From assembly GCF_000384415.1 (NCBI RefSeq), contig NZ_ARVU01000001.1, forward strand, positions 682,001 through 746,000: a stretch of DNA of 64,000 bases. Direction: 5' to 3'. Origin of the DNA: Cycloclasticus pugetii PS-1 (lineage in GTDB: Bacteria > Pseudomonadota > Gammaproteobacteria > Methylococcales > Cycloclasticaceae). Below are positions 47,132 through 55,437 of this stretch, piece by piece. Both the position numbers and the translations under genes were made by a program. The notes under the pieces were generated by a model, which saw only the letters and a list, made by a program, of their open reading frames with translations, was not told the DNA's origin and ran no database searches. Positions within the stretch are counted from its first letter, which is position 1. Each line of letters begins with the position of its first letter.

Positions 47132-47560
47132 ATGAGACATTACGAAGTTGTATTTTTGGTTCACCCGGATCAAAGTGCGCAAGTTCCTGCAATGGTTGAG
47201 CGTTATAGCGCATCAATAACAGAGCGTGGCGGAAACATTCATCGAGTAGAAGATTGGGGCAGAAGACAGCTTGCATACCCCATTAACAAAATTCATAAAG
47301 CACATTACACATTGATGAACATCGAGTGTGATCAAGCGGCTCTAGAAGAATTAGAAAAAGCCTTCAAGTTTAATGATGCTGTGATTAGAAATATGATCAT
47401 GCGTCGTGATGAAGCAACGACAGGTACTACACCACTTGCCAAGTCAAACGAAAAAGAAGCGGCTAAACCCTATGTAAAGCCAGTTGAAAAGAAAGCTGAA
47501 TCATCAGCCGAAACAACAGAAACGTCTGAGCCTGATGCTGATAAAGCAACAGACGCATAG
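47132..47560 (+). CDS. rpsF: 30S ribosomal protein S6
   Basis: S6 binds 16S rRNA as a dimer with S18 in the 30S platform. The 142-residue protein starts [14 protein letters not shown], has the [22 protein letters not shown] core near 41-62, and an acidic, Glu/Lys/Thr-rich C-terminal tail as in gammaproteobacteria that receive poly-glutamate modification. The ATG at 47132 follows AAAGGAAATAAA; an open frame extending to 47060 covers the leader hairpins and is not coding. rpsR follows 32 bases later. Confidence 0.97.
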   Translation: MRHYEVVFLVHPDQSAQVPAMVERYSASITERGGNIHRVEDWGRRQLAYPINKIHKAHYTLMNIECDQAALEELEKAFKFNDAVIRNMIMRRDEATTGTTPLAKSNEKEAAKPYVKPVEKKAESSAETTETSEPDADKATDA

Positions 47561-47592
47561 ACACTGTACAACGTATAATTTAAGGAATAGAC

Positions 47593-47829
47593 ATGGCATT
47601 TGATAAAGGTTTTAGACGCCCACGTTACTGCAAATTCACTGCAGAAAATGTAAAAGAAATTGATTACAAAGATTTAGATACATTAAAAGAATATATGACC
47701 GAAACTGGGAAAATTATTCCTGCACGTGTGACGGGTGTTAAAGCAAAGTACCAACGTCAGTTAACGGCTGCAATTAAGCGAGCTCGTTTCTTATCGTTGA
47801 TTCCATATTGCGACGCGCACGAACGGTAG
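47593..47829 (+). CDS. rpsR: 30S ribosomal protein S18
   Basis: A 78-residue protein, partner of S6. [20 protein letters not shown] and the basic [26 protein letters not shown] segment are diagnostic. Only one cysteine lies in the N-terminal region, so it is the zinc-independent form. AAGGAATAGAC precedes the ATG. It is in the rpsF-rpsR-rplI operon. Confidence 0.98.
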   Translation: MAFDKGFRRPRYCKFTAENVKEIDYKDLDTLKEYMTETGKIIPARVTGVKAKYQRQLTAAIKRARFLSLIPYCDAHER

Positions 47830-47864
47830 ATTTATGTCGCGAGTAATCGCGGGCTAAGCCTTGT

Positions 47865-48767
47865 ATGATGAAAGCAGTAGCAACATTTATTATGCAAGGT
47901 GGTCGGCAGGCCACCATTGTTTCAGCAACGATGGCAATTTTGTCATTGTTAATGCCGCCATTATTAATCATTAGCGTTGCCTGTGTTTGCTTGGTAACAT
48001 TAAGAAATGGGTCTGCTGATGGGCTTAGGGTTGTAATTGGCTCAACGGTCGCGACTGCGTTAATAGGCTATATAGTATTAGGAACATCGTTAGTTTCTTT
48101 TACATATTTGTTTATTATGTGGTTACCTGCTTTTTTGATATCGCTGGTATTACGAGAGACAGGGGAGCTAAACAAAGCACTTGAGTTTTTAGTCATACTT
48201 GGGATGTTAGCGGTAACGGGGCTTTATTTAACAATAGATAACCCTGCACAGCTATGGGCAACAGGCATTCAAGAGGTTGTTAAAGCCCTTGCAGAACAAC
48301 AAGAGTTGCCGGTAACCGAGGCAGAACTTGAAGAAGGTTTGCTGTTCTGGTCTCAGTACATTACTGGTGTTGTAGTGGCCGGTACGCTTATTAGTTTACT
48401 GATGAGTTTGCTGTTAGGCAGATGGTGGCAAGGCTTGTTATTTAATGAAGGTGGTTTCGACAAAGAGTTTAGCCACCTTCGTTTATTACCACGTGATGGG
48501 TTAGTATTTGCAATACTGGTTGTGTTAGGCGTGTTATTAGACGGACAGTTTGCCGAATATATATTGAACTTGGATATACAAGTTCTTTTATTGTTTTTTA
48601 TAGTTGGTGTGTCAGTGGTACATGTAGTAATCAAGGGTAGAGGTGGTAGCCGTTATTTGCTCTTTGTTTTTTACATGGCGATATTTTTTGTGCCACATTT
48701 GATCTTGCCTTTGGTGTTGATTGGCTTATCAGATGTTTGGATGGATTGGCGTCAGCGGTTTGTTTGA
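47865..48767 (+). CDS. DUF2232-like inner-membrane protein of unknown function
   Basis: A 300-residue integral membrane protein with about eight hydrophobic helices, probably all inner membrane. A large loop near residues 125-165 is acidic and Gln-rich (AEQQELPVTEAELEEG). Proteins of this type are repeatedly found between rpsR and rplI in gammaproteobacteria, and also beside ribosomal or translation genes elsewhere. Their function is not established. It starts at ATG 47865, 35 bases after rpsR, with no clear Shine-Dalgarno, and ends 45 bases before rplI, so it is almost certainly on the ribosomal-protein transcript. Confidence 0.85.
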   Translation: MMKAVATFIMQGGRQATIVSATMAILSLLMPPLLIISVACVCLVTLRNGSADGLRVVIGSTVATALIGYIVLGTSLVSFTYLFIMWLPAFLISLVLRETGELNKALEFLVILGMLAVTGLYLTIDNPAQLWATGIQEVVKALAEQQELPVTEAELEEGLLFWSQYITGVVVAGTLISLLMSLLLGRWWQGLLFNEGGFDKEFSHLRLLPRDGLVFAILVVLGVLLDGQFAEYILNLDIQVLLLFFIVGVSVVHVVIKGRGGSRYLLFVFYMAIFFVPHLILPLVLIGLSDVWMDWRQRFV

Positions 48768-48812
48768 ATCGCACGCTGAGTTAAATTTTAAAATAAATAG
48801 GATTTAGTAAAG

Positions 48813-49262
48813 ATGAACATTATTCTTCTTGAAAAGGTAGCAAATTTAGGTAACTTGGGTGACAAAGTAACAGTAAGGCCCGGTTTTGGACGTAATTTTT
48901 TAATCCCCGGTGGTAAAGCAGTTCTTGCGACGCCAGCCAGAATTAAAGAATTTGAAGCACGTAGAGCAGACCTTGAAAAAGCAGAAGCTGAGCGTCTAAC
49001 AAAAGCTCAAGCAAGAGCAGAAGCCATTGAAGTGTTAAACTTAACTATTACTCACCAGGCGGGTGAAGAAGGTAAGTTATTTGGATCGGTCGGCTTACCG
49101 GATATTATTAAAGCATGTGCGGATGCAGGTGTAGAAGTTGATAAGCAAGAAATTAAATTACCTGAAGGTTCCATTAGACAGACAGGTGAATTTGAAGTGG
49201 CTATCCACTTACATACTGATGTTGTTGCATCACTAAAATTGGCGGTTGTAGCTGAAGCTTAG
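48813..49262 (+). CDS. rplI: 50S ribosomal protein L9
   Basis: A 149-residue protein with the N-terminal rRNA-binding domain (MNIILLEKVANLGNLGDKV with its VRPGFGRNFLIPGGKA loop near 21-36), a long connecting helix (about 40-74) and the C-terminal domain containing GKLFGSVG near 86-93. Its length matches E. coli L9. It ends 12 bases before the stem region of a strong terminator, closing the rpsF operon. Confidence 0.98.
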   Translation: MNIILLEKVANLGNLGDKVTVRPGFGRNFLIPGGKAVLATPARIKEFEARRADLEKAEAERLTKAQARAEAIEVLNLTITHQAGEEGKLFGSVGLPDIIKACADAGVEVDKQEIKLPEGSIRQTGEFEVAIHLHTDVVASLKLAVVAEA

Positions 49263-49273
49263 GACACCACATT

Positions 49274-49311
49274 TAAAAAAAGCCGGTGTCATTTGGCACC
49301 GGCTTTTTTTT
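49274..49311 (+). terminator. Intrinsic terminator after rplI
   Basis: GCCGGTG (49282-49288) pairs with CACCGGC (49297-49303), extended by A/T pairs on the outside, and is followed by eight T residues. It separates the rpsF operon from dnaB. Confidence 0.95.
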
Positions 49312-49340
49312 GCAAAGAAGATTTCACCTTCCTGTACAAT
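49310..49340 (+). promoter_or_regulatory. Possible dnaB promoter
   Basis: TTGCAA (49310-49315) and TACAAT (49335-49340) are 19 bases apart, a longer than ideal spacer. The -35 overlaps the T-tract of the upstream terminator. The leader to dnaB would be about 29 bases. Confidence 0.35.
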
Positions 49341-49375
49341 CGTAAAAACTTTCAATTTATCTTCAAAAACTGCTC

Positions 49376-50773
49376 ATGTCTGAAGAACCATTATTTGACT
49401 ATGAAATGCCCGATGAGACAGAGTTTCTTCGTGTTCCACCTCACTCATTACAAGCCGAACAATCAGTTTTAGGCGGTTTAATGTTAGATAATCAGTGCTG
49501 GGATACAGTGGCTGATAAGGTTTCACCAGAGGACTTTTACCGTAAAGAACACCGGCTAATTTTTGAATCGATTGCAGACTTAGCAAAAAAAGACGAGCCT
49601 TTCGATGTTGTTACTATTTCCGAAGTGCTCGGGCAAGCTGGGGAATTAGAAAGTGTCGGTGGTTTAGCGTATTTAGGGGCGCTTGCAAAAGATACGCCTA
49701 GTGCAGCAAACATTGTTAGCTATGCAGCTATTGTTCGGCAACGATCTGTTCGCCGTCAGCTTATTCATATTGGTAATGAAATATCAGATTCTGGGTTTGA
49801 TACTGAAGGCCGAGACATAAATGAATTGTTGGACGAAGCTGAAAGTAAAGTTTTTAAAATTGCCGAACAGGGTGCAAAAGGGCAAAAGGGTTTTGAATCG
49901 ATTAAAAACTTATTGGGCGTAGCCGTTGATAAGATTACCGAATTACATGAAAACCAAAATGCTATTACCGGTGCGAGTACCGGGTTTTCTGATTTAGATG
50001 AAATGACATCCGGTCTTCAACCGGCTGATTTAATTATTGTCGCTGGCCGACCTTCAATGGGCAAAACCAGTTTTGCAATGAACTTGGCAGAAAACATAGG
50101 CATTCAAAGTGGCTTGCCTATCGCCGTATTTAGTATGGAGATGCCGGGTGATTCATTAGCGATGAGAATGATGTCTTCTTTAGGCCGTATTGATCAGCAT
50201 AAAGTTAGAACCGGACAGCTTGATGATGATGAGTGGCCACGAATGCAATCTTCAATTAATCTGTTGGCAGAAGCTAAAATATTCATAGATGACACAGGAG
50301 CACTGAGCCCCATTGAGGTTCGTGCCCGAGCAAGGCGACTGATGAAAGAACATGGTCAGCTAGGTTTGATTGTTCTCGATTACTTACAATTGATGCAATC
50401 ACCATCGAAAAGTGAAAGCCGTGTAGCAGAGATTTCAGATATTTCGCGTTCATTGAAAGCCTTAGCCAAAGAGTTAAATGTACCAGTTATTGCTTTATCT
50501 CAGTTGAATCGTAATTTGGAGCAACGGCCGAATAAACGACCAGTGATGTCTGACTTGAGGGAGTCGGGAAGTATTGAGCAGGATGCCGATGTTATTATTT
50601 TTATTTATAGGGATGAAGTGTATAACGAAGACTCTGACGCAAAAGGTGTGGCAGAAATTATTATTGGTAAACAGCGTAATGGGCCGATTGGCACCTGTCG
50701 GTTGACGTTTTTAGGGCAATATACGCGGTTTGAGAACTATGCCAATGACAGTTACATTGATGATGAATATTGA
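49376..50773 (+). CDS. dnaB: Replicative DNA helicase DnaB
   Basis: The hexameric 5'-3' helicase that drives the replication fork. The 465-residue protein has the N-terminal collar domain (about 18-120, with PHSLQAEQSVLGGLMLD), a linker, and the RecA-like motor with Walker A GRPSMGKTS near 224, Walker B LIVLDYLQLM near 328-337 and the arginine finger region near 400-420 (SDLRESGSIEQDAD). No intein is present. Placement after rplI and before alr matches many gammaproteobacteria. Confidence 0.98.
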   Translation: MSEEPLFDYEMPDETEFLRVPPHSLQAEQSVLGGLMLDNQCWDTVADKVSPEDFYRKEHRLIFESIADLAKKDEPFDVVTISEVLGQAGELESVGGLAYLGALAKDTPSAANIVSYAAIVRQRSVRRQLIHIGNEISDSGFDTEGRDINELLDEAESKVFKIAEQGAKGQKGFESIKNLLGVAVDKITELHENQNAITGASTGFSDLDEMTSGLQPADLIIVAGRPSMGKTSFAMNLAENIGIQSGLPIAVFSMEMPGDSLAMRMMSSLGRIDQHKVRTGQLDDDEWPRMQSSINLLAEAKIFIDDTGALSPIEVRARARRLMKEHGQLGLIVLDYLQLMQSPSKSESRVAEISDISRSLKALAKELNVPVIALSQLNRNLEQRPNKRPVMSDLRESGSIEQDADVIIFIYRDEVYNEDSDAKGVAEIIIGKQRNGPIGTCRLTFLGQYTRFENYANDSYIDDEY

Positions 50774-50823
50774 TCTGATGGTTAATTAGTGGCCCATCAA
50801 CGCATTATGACGTTAGAATAATT

Positions 50824-51918
50824 ATGTCTTTTCACCCCGAAGCGGTTATTGATTTATCGGCATTAACACATAATGCTGATGTTGCTCGTCGAGCAGCTCC
50901 TAACTCAAAACTTATGGCGGTAATAAAAGCAGATGCTTATGGGCATGGCATGTTAGCGGTTGCTCAGGCGTTATCATCGGTTGATGGTTTTGCTGTAGCA
51001 CGGCTAGAAGAAGCAATAACACTTAGACAAGCAGGCATCGATAAAATAATTCTTGTGTTAACTGGGTTTTCTTCTCAAGCAGACCTTGAGCAGTTTTGTG
51101 CCTATGACCTAGACGCAGTTATTCATAGTGAGTACCAAGTAGAGCTACTCCATTCAGCTGATGTTTCAACACCGATATCTGCTTGGTTAAAAATAAATAC
51201 GGGGATGAACCGTCTAGGAGTTGATGCGTCCGCAGTGCCGAGGCTTTACGACGCTTTGCAACTATCTGGAAAGCTACGTTTGCCGGTTAAGTTAATGACT
51301 CACTTGGCCTGTGCGGACGATATGAATTCATCGTCTACCACCTCTCAAATTAGTGTGTTTGATGAGGCTACGCTCGGTTTGAATGGTGAACAAAGTATTG
51401 CTAATTCAGCTGGATTGTTAGGTTGGAAGCATGCACAAAGACACTGGGTGCGTCCTGGCATAATGCTATATGGTGCCAACCCGTTTTGTGACTCAACAGC
51501 AAGTGATGATAATTTGCTTCCTGTGATGACACTAAAAAGCAGGGTTCTATCAATAAGAACGGTTAGAAAATCGGGCTGCGTCGGTTATGGTTCAACTTGG
51601 CAAGCTAATAGAACCAGCCTAATAGCAATTGTTGCGATTGGTTACGGCGATGGTTACCCGCGCCATGCCGTGACAGGAACACCCGTTTTGGTAGCGGGCC
51701 AAGTAGCCCCATTAGTAGGCTGTGTTTCAATGGACTCGATTACGGTGGATATCAGTCAATGCAATAATGTTCGCGTGGGTGATGAAGTTGTTTTATGGGG
51801 ACGTGGTTTGCCCATTGAGGAAGTGGCTGAAAAAAGTGGTACGATTTCCTATGAGTTATTGTGTGGGATTACTCATCGTGTCAGTCGATCTATACGGGAA
51901 ACATTAAATGTCGAGTAA
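50824..51918 (+). CDS. alr: Alanine racemase
   Basis: This PLP enzyme interconverts L- and D-alanine for peptidoglycan. The 364-residue protein has the PLP lysine in AVIKADAYGHG near 32-42 (K35) and the second catalytic base tyrosine in GCVGYGSTWQA near 255. It also shows the RPGIMLYGANPF segment near 215 and GYGDGYPR near 275. Length is normal. Its 3' end overlaps the radA start by 11 bases, so radA is translationally coupled. Confidence 0.96.
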   Translation: MSFHPEAVIDLSALTHNADVARRAAPNSKLMAVIKADAYGHGMLAVAQALSSVDGFAVARLEEAITLRQAGIDKIILVLTGFSSQADLEQFCAYDLDAVIHSEYQVELLHSADVSTPISAWLKINTGMNRLGVDASAVPRLYDALQLSGKLRLPVKLMTHLACADDMNSSSTTSQISVFDEATLGLNGEQSIANSAGLLGWKHAQRHWVRPGIMLYGANPFCDSTASDDNLLPVMTLKSRVLSIRTVRKSGCVGYGSTWQANRTSLIAIVAIGYGDGYPRHAVTGTPVLVAGQVAPLVGCVSMDSITVDISQCNNVRVGDEVVLWGRGLPIEEVAEKSGTISYELLCGITHRVSRSIRETLNVE

Positions 51919-53272
51919 ACCTAAAACTGTTTATAGCTGTCAAGAATGTGGGGCGAGTGCAACTAAATGGGCTGGACAATGCCAAGACTGTGGTGGCTGG
52001 AATACTCTGCAAGAATCAACGCTGAGCGGTTCCTCTAAAGTAAACCGTTTTAGTGGTTATGCTGACCAAGCCAGCTCGGCGGAAGTGCAAATCTTATCTT
52101 CTGTAACAGCGCAGCGTTTAGAGCGTACTCAAAGTGGCATGGATGAGTTGGATCGAGTACTCGGTGGAGGTATTGTTCCCGGCTCAGCAATTCTTATTGG
52201 TGGTGATCCTGGGATTGGTAAATCAACCTTATTGCTGCAATCATTGGCGAGTATGAGTCAACGTACTAAAACGCTCTATGTAACGGGTGAAGAGTCTGCT
52301 CAACAAGTAAGTATGCGTGCGACGCGACTTCATTTATCAGTCGATAAAGTTAATATTTTATGTGAAATTGCACTCGAAACCATATTGGCGACAGCAGAAA
52401 AAATGTCAGCAGATGTTTTGGTTGTAGACTCTATTCAAACGGTTTTTAGTGATGAGTTACAGTCTGCGCCCGGCTCGGTTGGGCAGGTACGTGAATGTGC
52501 TGCACGGCTGGTACGATTTGCTAAACGCACAAATACCACCATATTTTTAGTGGGCCATGTCACCAAAGAAGGGGCGATTGCTGGTCCACGTGTTTTAGAA
52601 CATATGGTGGATTCTGTTTTATATTTTGAGGGTGATTCGGGAAGCCGTTTCCGCGTGATAAGGGCGATTAAAAACCGCTTTGGTGCGGTTAATGAGTTGG
52701 GCGTTTTTGCGATGACAGAAAAAGGGCTTCGCGAAGTGACAAACCCCTCTGCTATTTTTCTTTCGCGTCACGAACAAGAGGTGCCTGGTAGTGTTGTAAT
52801 GGTGACTCGCGAAGGGACTCGTCCACTTCTGGTTGAGGTGCAAGCATTGGTCGATGAAAGTAGGCAAGGAAACCCTAAACGGGTTACTGTCGGGATGGAC
52901 CAAAACCGTTTGGCGATGCTGTTGGCTATTCTACATAGGCATGGGCAATGCTCATTACTTGACCAAGATGTATTTGTAAATATCGTTGGTGGTCTACGTG
53001 TTATGGAAACAGGTGGTGATTTGGCGGTCGTTGCAGCGTTATTATCTAGCTTTAAATCTAAAAATATCTCTAAAGACTGGGTGGTGTTTGGTGAGTTGGG
53101 CCTATCAGGGGAAGTTCGCCCTGTGCCTAATGGTGAGGAGCGCCTAAAGGAAGCCGCGAAACACGGTTTTAAGTTTGCATTAGCGCCTAAAGGGAATATT
53201 CCTAAGGAAGGTGTCGATGGTCTAAAAATACATCCGGTGAGCGTGTTAAGGGATGCATTGCAGTTTTTTTAG
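51908..53272 (+). CDS. radA: DNA repair protein RadA (Sms)
   Basis: RadA is a RecA-like motor that extends recombination intermediates in DNA repair and transformation. The 454-residue protein has an N-terminal four-cysteine zinc finger (CQECG and CQDCGGW near 10-30), Walker A GGDPGIGKSTLL near 97-108, the RadA signature KNRFGAVNELG near 252-262, and a C-terminal Lon-protease-like domain (about 285-450). Its ATG lies inside alr, 11 bases from that gene's stop. It is convergent with the FHA gene. Confidence 0.97.
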   Translation: MSSKPKTVYSCQECGASATKWAGQCQDCGGWNTLQESTLSGSSKVNRFSGYADQASSAEVQILSSVTAQRLERTQSGMDELDRVLGGGIVPGSAILIGGDPGIGKSTLLLQSLASMSQRTKTLYVTGEESAQQVSMRATRLHLSVDKVNILCEIALETILATAEKMSADVLVVDSIQTVFSDELQSAPGSVGQVRECAARLVRFAKRTNTTIFLVGHVTKEGAIAGPRVLEHMVDSVLYFEGDSGSRFRVIRAIKNRFGAVNELGVFAMTEKGLREVTNPSAIFLSRHEQEVPGSVVMVTREGTRPLLVEVQALVDESRQGNPKRVTVGMDQNRLAMLLAILHRHGQCSLLDQDVFVNIVGGLRVMETGGDLAVVAALLSSFKSKNISKDWVVFGELGLSGEVRPVPNGEERLKEAAKHGFKFALAPKGNIPKEGVDGLKIHPVSVLRDALQFF

Positions 53273-53341
53273 AAGCATTTTTTTGAAGAGTAAAGACTAA
53301 AGCAGAAGCTGCCCCTCCACCCTATTACTTATATTTAAGGG

Positions 53342-53944
53342 TTATTCAGTAAAAAAGAGATATTTATTGTCTGCAATGTTTAAGACATTGTTATTAGCTA
53401 GTTTGGTCTCGCTGGATATCGTGTTGCCGTCGATGGAAATGCTAATATCGTCCATTAACCTTGAAATATAATACCCGTCGGCTCTCTTAGCAATCATTGC
53501 GGGTGTGGTGTTAGTAATATTGACTTCATTAACAGCCTTATTTAACGCGCTAACTAGGCCGATGTTGGCACCATTTAGAGCTTGAAGGTTTGCTTTGCCT
53601 ACTGGGCGTAACGATGGTTGCGCAGTTGATGTGTCTGAGGTGTCGATATCATCGATGGTAGAAAAAGAATAAAGAAGACTGTGTTTTCCGATGTTAATTT
53701 TGTCGCCTTTCTTAATGGCCTCTTTTTGAATTGGCTGCCCATTAATAAAAGTGGGGAACTGTTCAGATACGCTTTCAATAAAGTATTCGTTAGCAACCCG
53801 AGTCACTTTTAAGTGTGTTGGTGCGATAGCAAGGCTGTCGATAATAAATGTATTGTCAGGGTCCCTGCCGATGGTTGAGGTGTTTTGTTCGAGTTGGAAT
53901 ACCTCAATGGGCTTGCTGTTAAAAAAAAGAGTCAGTTTAGCCAT
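53342..53944 (-). CDS. FHA-domain protein of unknown role
   Basis: A 200-residue soluble protein with an N-terminal forkhead-associated domain (about 1-95): the STIGRDPDN motif near 23-31, the PTHLKV strand near 43, and FINGQPI near 67. These are the phosphothreonine-binding loop residues. Residues about 120-198 form a second region with ISRLMDDISISIDGN, which may be a degenerate second FHA fold. No Ser/Thr kinase or phosphatase is in the window, so its partner is unknown. It lies 65 bases behind the CorC-like gene on the same strand, separated by a perfect hairpin. Confidence 0.82.
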   Translation of the reverse strand: MAKLTLFFNSKPIEVFQLEQNTSTIGRDPDNTFIIDSLAIAPTHLKVTRVANEYFIESVSEQFPTFINGQPIQKEAIKKGDKINIGKHSLLYSFSTIDDIDTSDTSTAQPSLRPVGKANLQALNGANIGLVSALNKAVNEVNITNTTPAMIAKRADGYYISRLMDDISISIDGNTISSETKLANNNVLNIADNKYLFFTE

Positions 53945-53985
53945 AAGTCATATTCCATTATTTTTTTATATTAAATTAGAGGCAC

Positions 53986-54014
53986 CATAATCGTTATTTT
54001 TCATAACGATTATG
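53986..54014. repeat. Perfect 12-bp inverted repeat over the stop of the CorC-like gene
   Basis: CATAATCGTTAT (53986-53997) and ATAACGATTATG (54003-54014) are exact reverse complements with a five-base loop. The right arm contains the stop codon of the CorC-like gene (minus strand). It is AT-rich and lacks a following T-tract on the minus strand, so it is more likely an RNA-stability or attenuation hairpin than a terminator. Confidence 0.7.
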
Positions 54015-55263
54015 ATGATTGAAATTTCGCCAGCTTTACAGCATTGTCTTCAGTTAATACGATTTCAACAGAGTGTTTATAGAGTTTTAAACTGGTTCCT
54101 TGTTCTGGAATAGATTCAAGGTATTCAATAATTAGCCCGTTTAATGTTTTAGGGCCGTTGGTTGGCAATTTCCAGCCCATAGAACGATTAAGTTCTCTAA
54201 TGGTAATGTTGCCGCTAACGAGTATGCTGCCATCTGCTTTTTTCTGAATGTCAGGAGAGCTATCTGAAAAGTCGGTGGTGAATTCACCGATCACTTCTTC
54301 TAACAGGTCTTGTAAAGTTATTAAGCCCAAAATGGAGCCATATTCATTTACAACAAAAGCAAAGCGCTGTTTGTTCTGTTGAAAGTTAATCAGTTGTTTA
54401 TACAGGCTTGTGTTATTTGGAATAAAGTAAGGTGGTTGCTTAATGTCTAATAATTGTTGATGACTAAAGTCACCACTGTTAGCTAACTGCAAGATATCTT
54501 TCGTTCTTAAAAAGCCTTGAATAGAATCCATATTAGTGGAAAAAACCGGCAAGTTAGAATAGGACGCATTCAATAATTGTTTTTTTATATCATCGATGTC
54601 GTCATCAAGATCAATACCGTGAATATCGTTAATAGGGGTCATAATATCTTCAACGGTGGCCTGTTGAAGATCAAGAATACCCAGTAGCATGCCTTTATGC
54701 TCATCGGGTATTAGGTTTCCAGCCTCGGTCACAACAGTACGTAATTCATCATGGTGCAAATGTGTGTCTGTATCATGTTGAACATGGATGCCCACCATTC
54801 TTAGTAATAAGTTAGATAAGGTGTTGATGACCCAAACGAGTGGGTAAAGGAGCTTTAATAAAGGTGTGTATATAATGGATGCAAAAAAAGCTAAACGTTC
54901 AGGATGGCTAGCTGCCCAAGTTTTTGGTGCGACTTCAGAAAAAATTAAAATAATGAAAGTCAGTAACCCCGCGGCAATAGCGATACCTGATTCGCCATAT
55001 AGGCGTAAGGCTAGGATGGTTGCAATCGATGAGGCGAAAATGTTAATAAAATTATTGCCTAATAAAATAAGGCCGATTAATCGGTCTGGCTTTTTTAACA
55101 GGGTATGGGCCATCTTGGCGCCTAAATGGCCGCTTTTGACAAGATGTATAAGCCGGTACTTATTCAAGCGCATCAAGGCAGTCTCAGAGCCGGAAAAAAA
55201 AGCGGATAATAAAATAAGGATGAATAACGTGGAAAAAAGAAATCCCAGTGAAAGGTCTGTCAC
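54010..55263 (-). CDS. DUF21/CBS/CorC-HlyC family membrane protein (YfjD-like)
   Basis: A 417-residue inner-membrane protein. The DUF21 (CNNM) domain spans about 1-190 with three to four hydrophobic helices and the conserved FFSGSETALMRLN segment near 22-34. Two CBS domains (about 207-330) follow, then a CorC_HlyC domain (about 340-415). Family members are linked to magnesium/cobalt efflux or resistance, but the exact ion is not known here. Translation starts at GTG 55263 without a strong ribosome site. It is divergent from flrA, so its placement next to the flagellar cluster is probably incidental. Confidence 0.9.
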   Translation of the reverse strand: MTDLSLGFLFSTLFILILLSAFFSGSETALMRLNKYRLIHLVKSGHLGAKMAHTLLKKPDRLIGLILLGNNFINIFASSIATILALRLYGESGIAIAAGLLTFIILIFSEVAPKTWAASHPERLAFFASIIYTPLLKLLYPLVWVINTLSNLLLRMVGIHVQHDTDTHLHHDELRTVVTEAGNLIPDEHKGMLLGILDLQQATVEDIMTPINDIHGIDLDDDIDDIKKQLLNASYSNLPVFSTNMDSIQGFLRTKDILQLANSGDFSHQQLLDIKQPPYFIPNNTSLYKQLINFQQNKQRFAFVVNEYGSILGLITLQDLLEEVIGEFTTDFSDSSPDIQKKADGSILVSGNITIRELNRSMGWKLPTNGPKTLNGLIIEYLESIPEQGTSLKLYKHSVEIVLTEDNAVKLAKFQSS

Positions 55264-55388
55264 GGCGTGTGGCTCAAATTAATATAATGTACTTTCTAAG
55301 ACTTGTTTGTATAGCTGTCAAGTTAAAACACAGCGGAAGTCTAAAACAGCACGTTAACGCACAAAAAATTGCACGAGGTGTCGGTTTT

Positions 55389-55416
55389 TTGACATACTAA
55401 TTGAAATTTATATTTC
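55389..55416 (+). promoter_or_regulatory. Candidate flrA promoter
   Basis: A perfect -35 TTGACA lies at 55389-55394. The best -10 is TATTTC at 55411-55416 with a 16-base spacer. The predicted start near 55423 would place the ATG at 55438 close behind. The -10 is weak, so a regulator may be involved. Confidence 0.4.
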
Positions 55417-55437
55417 ATGACATGGGTTTATTGCTTT

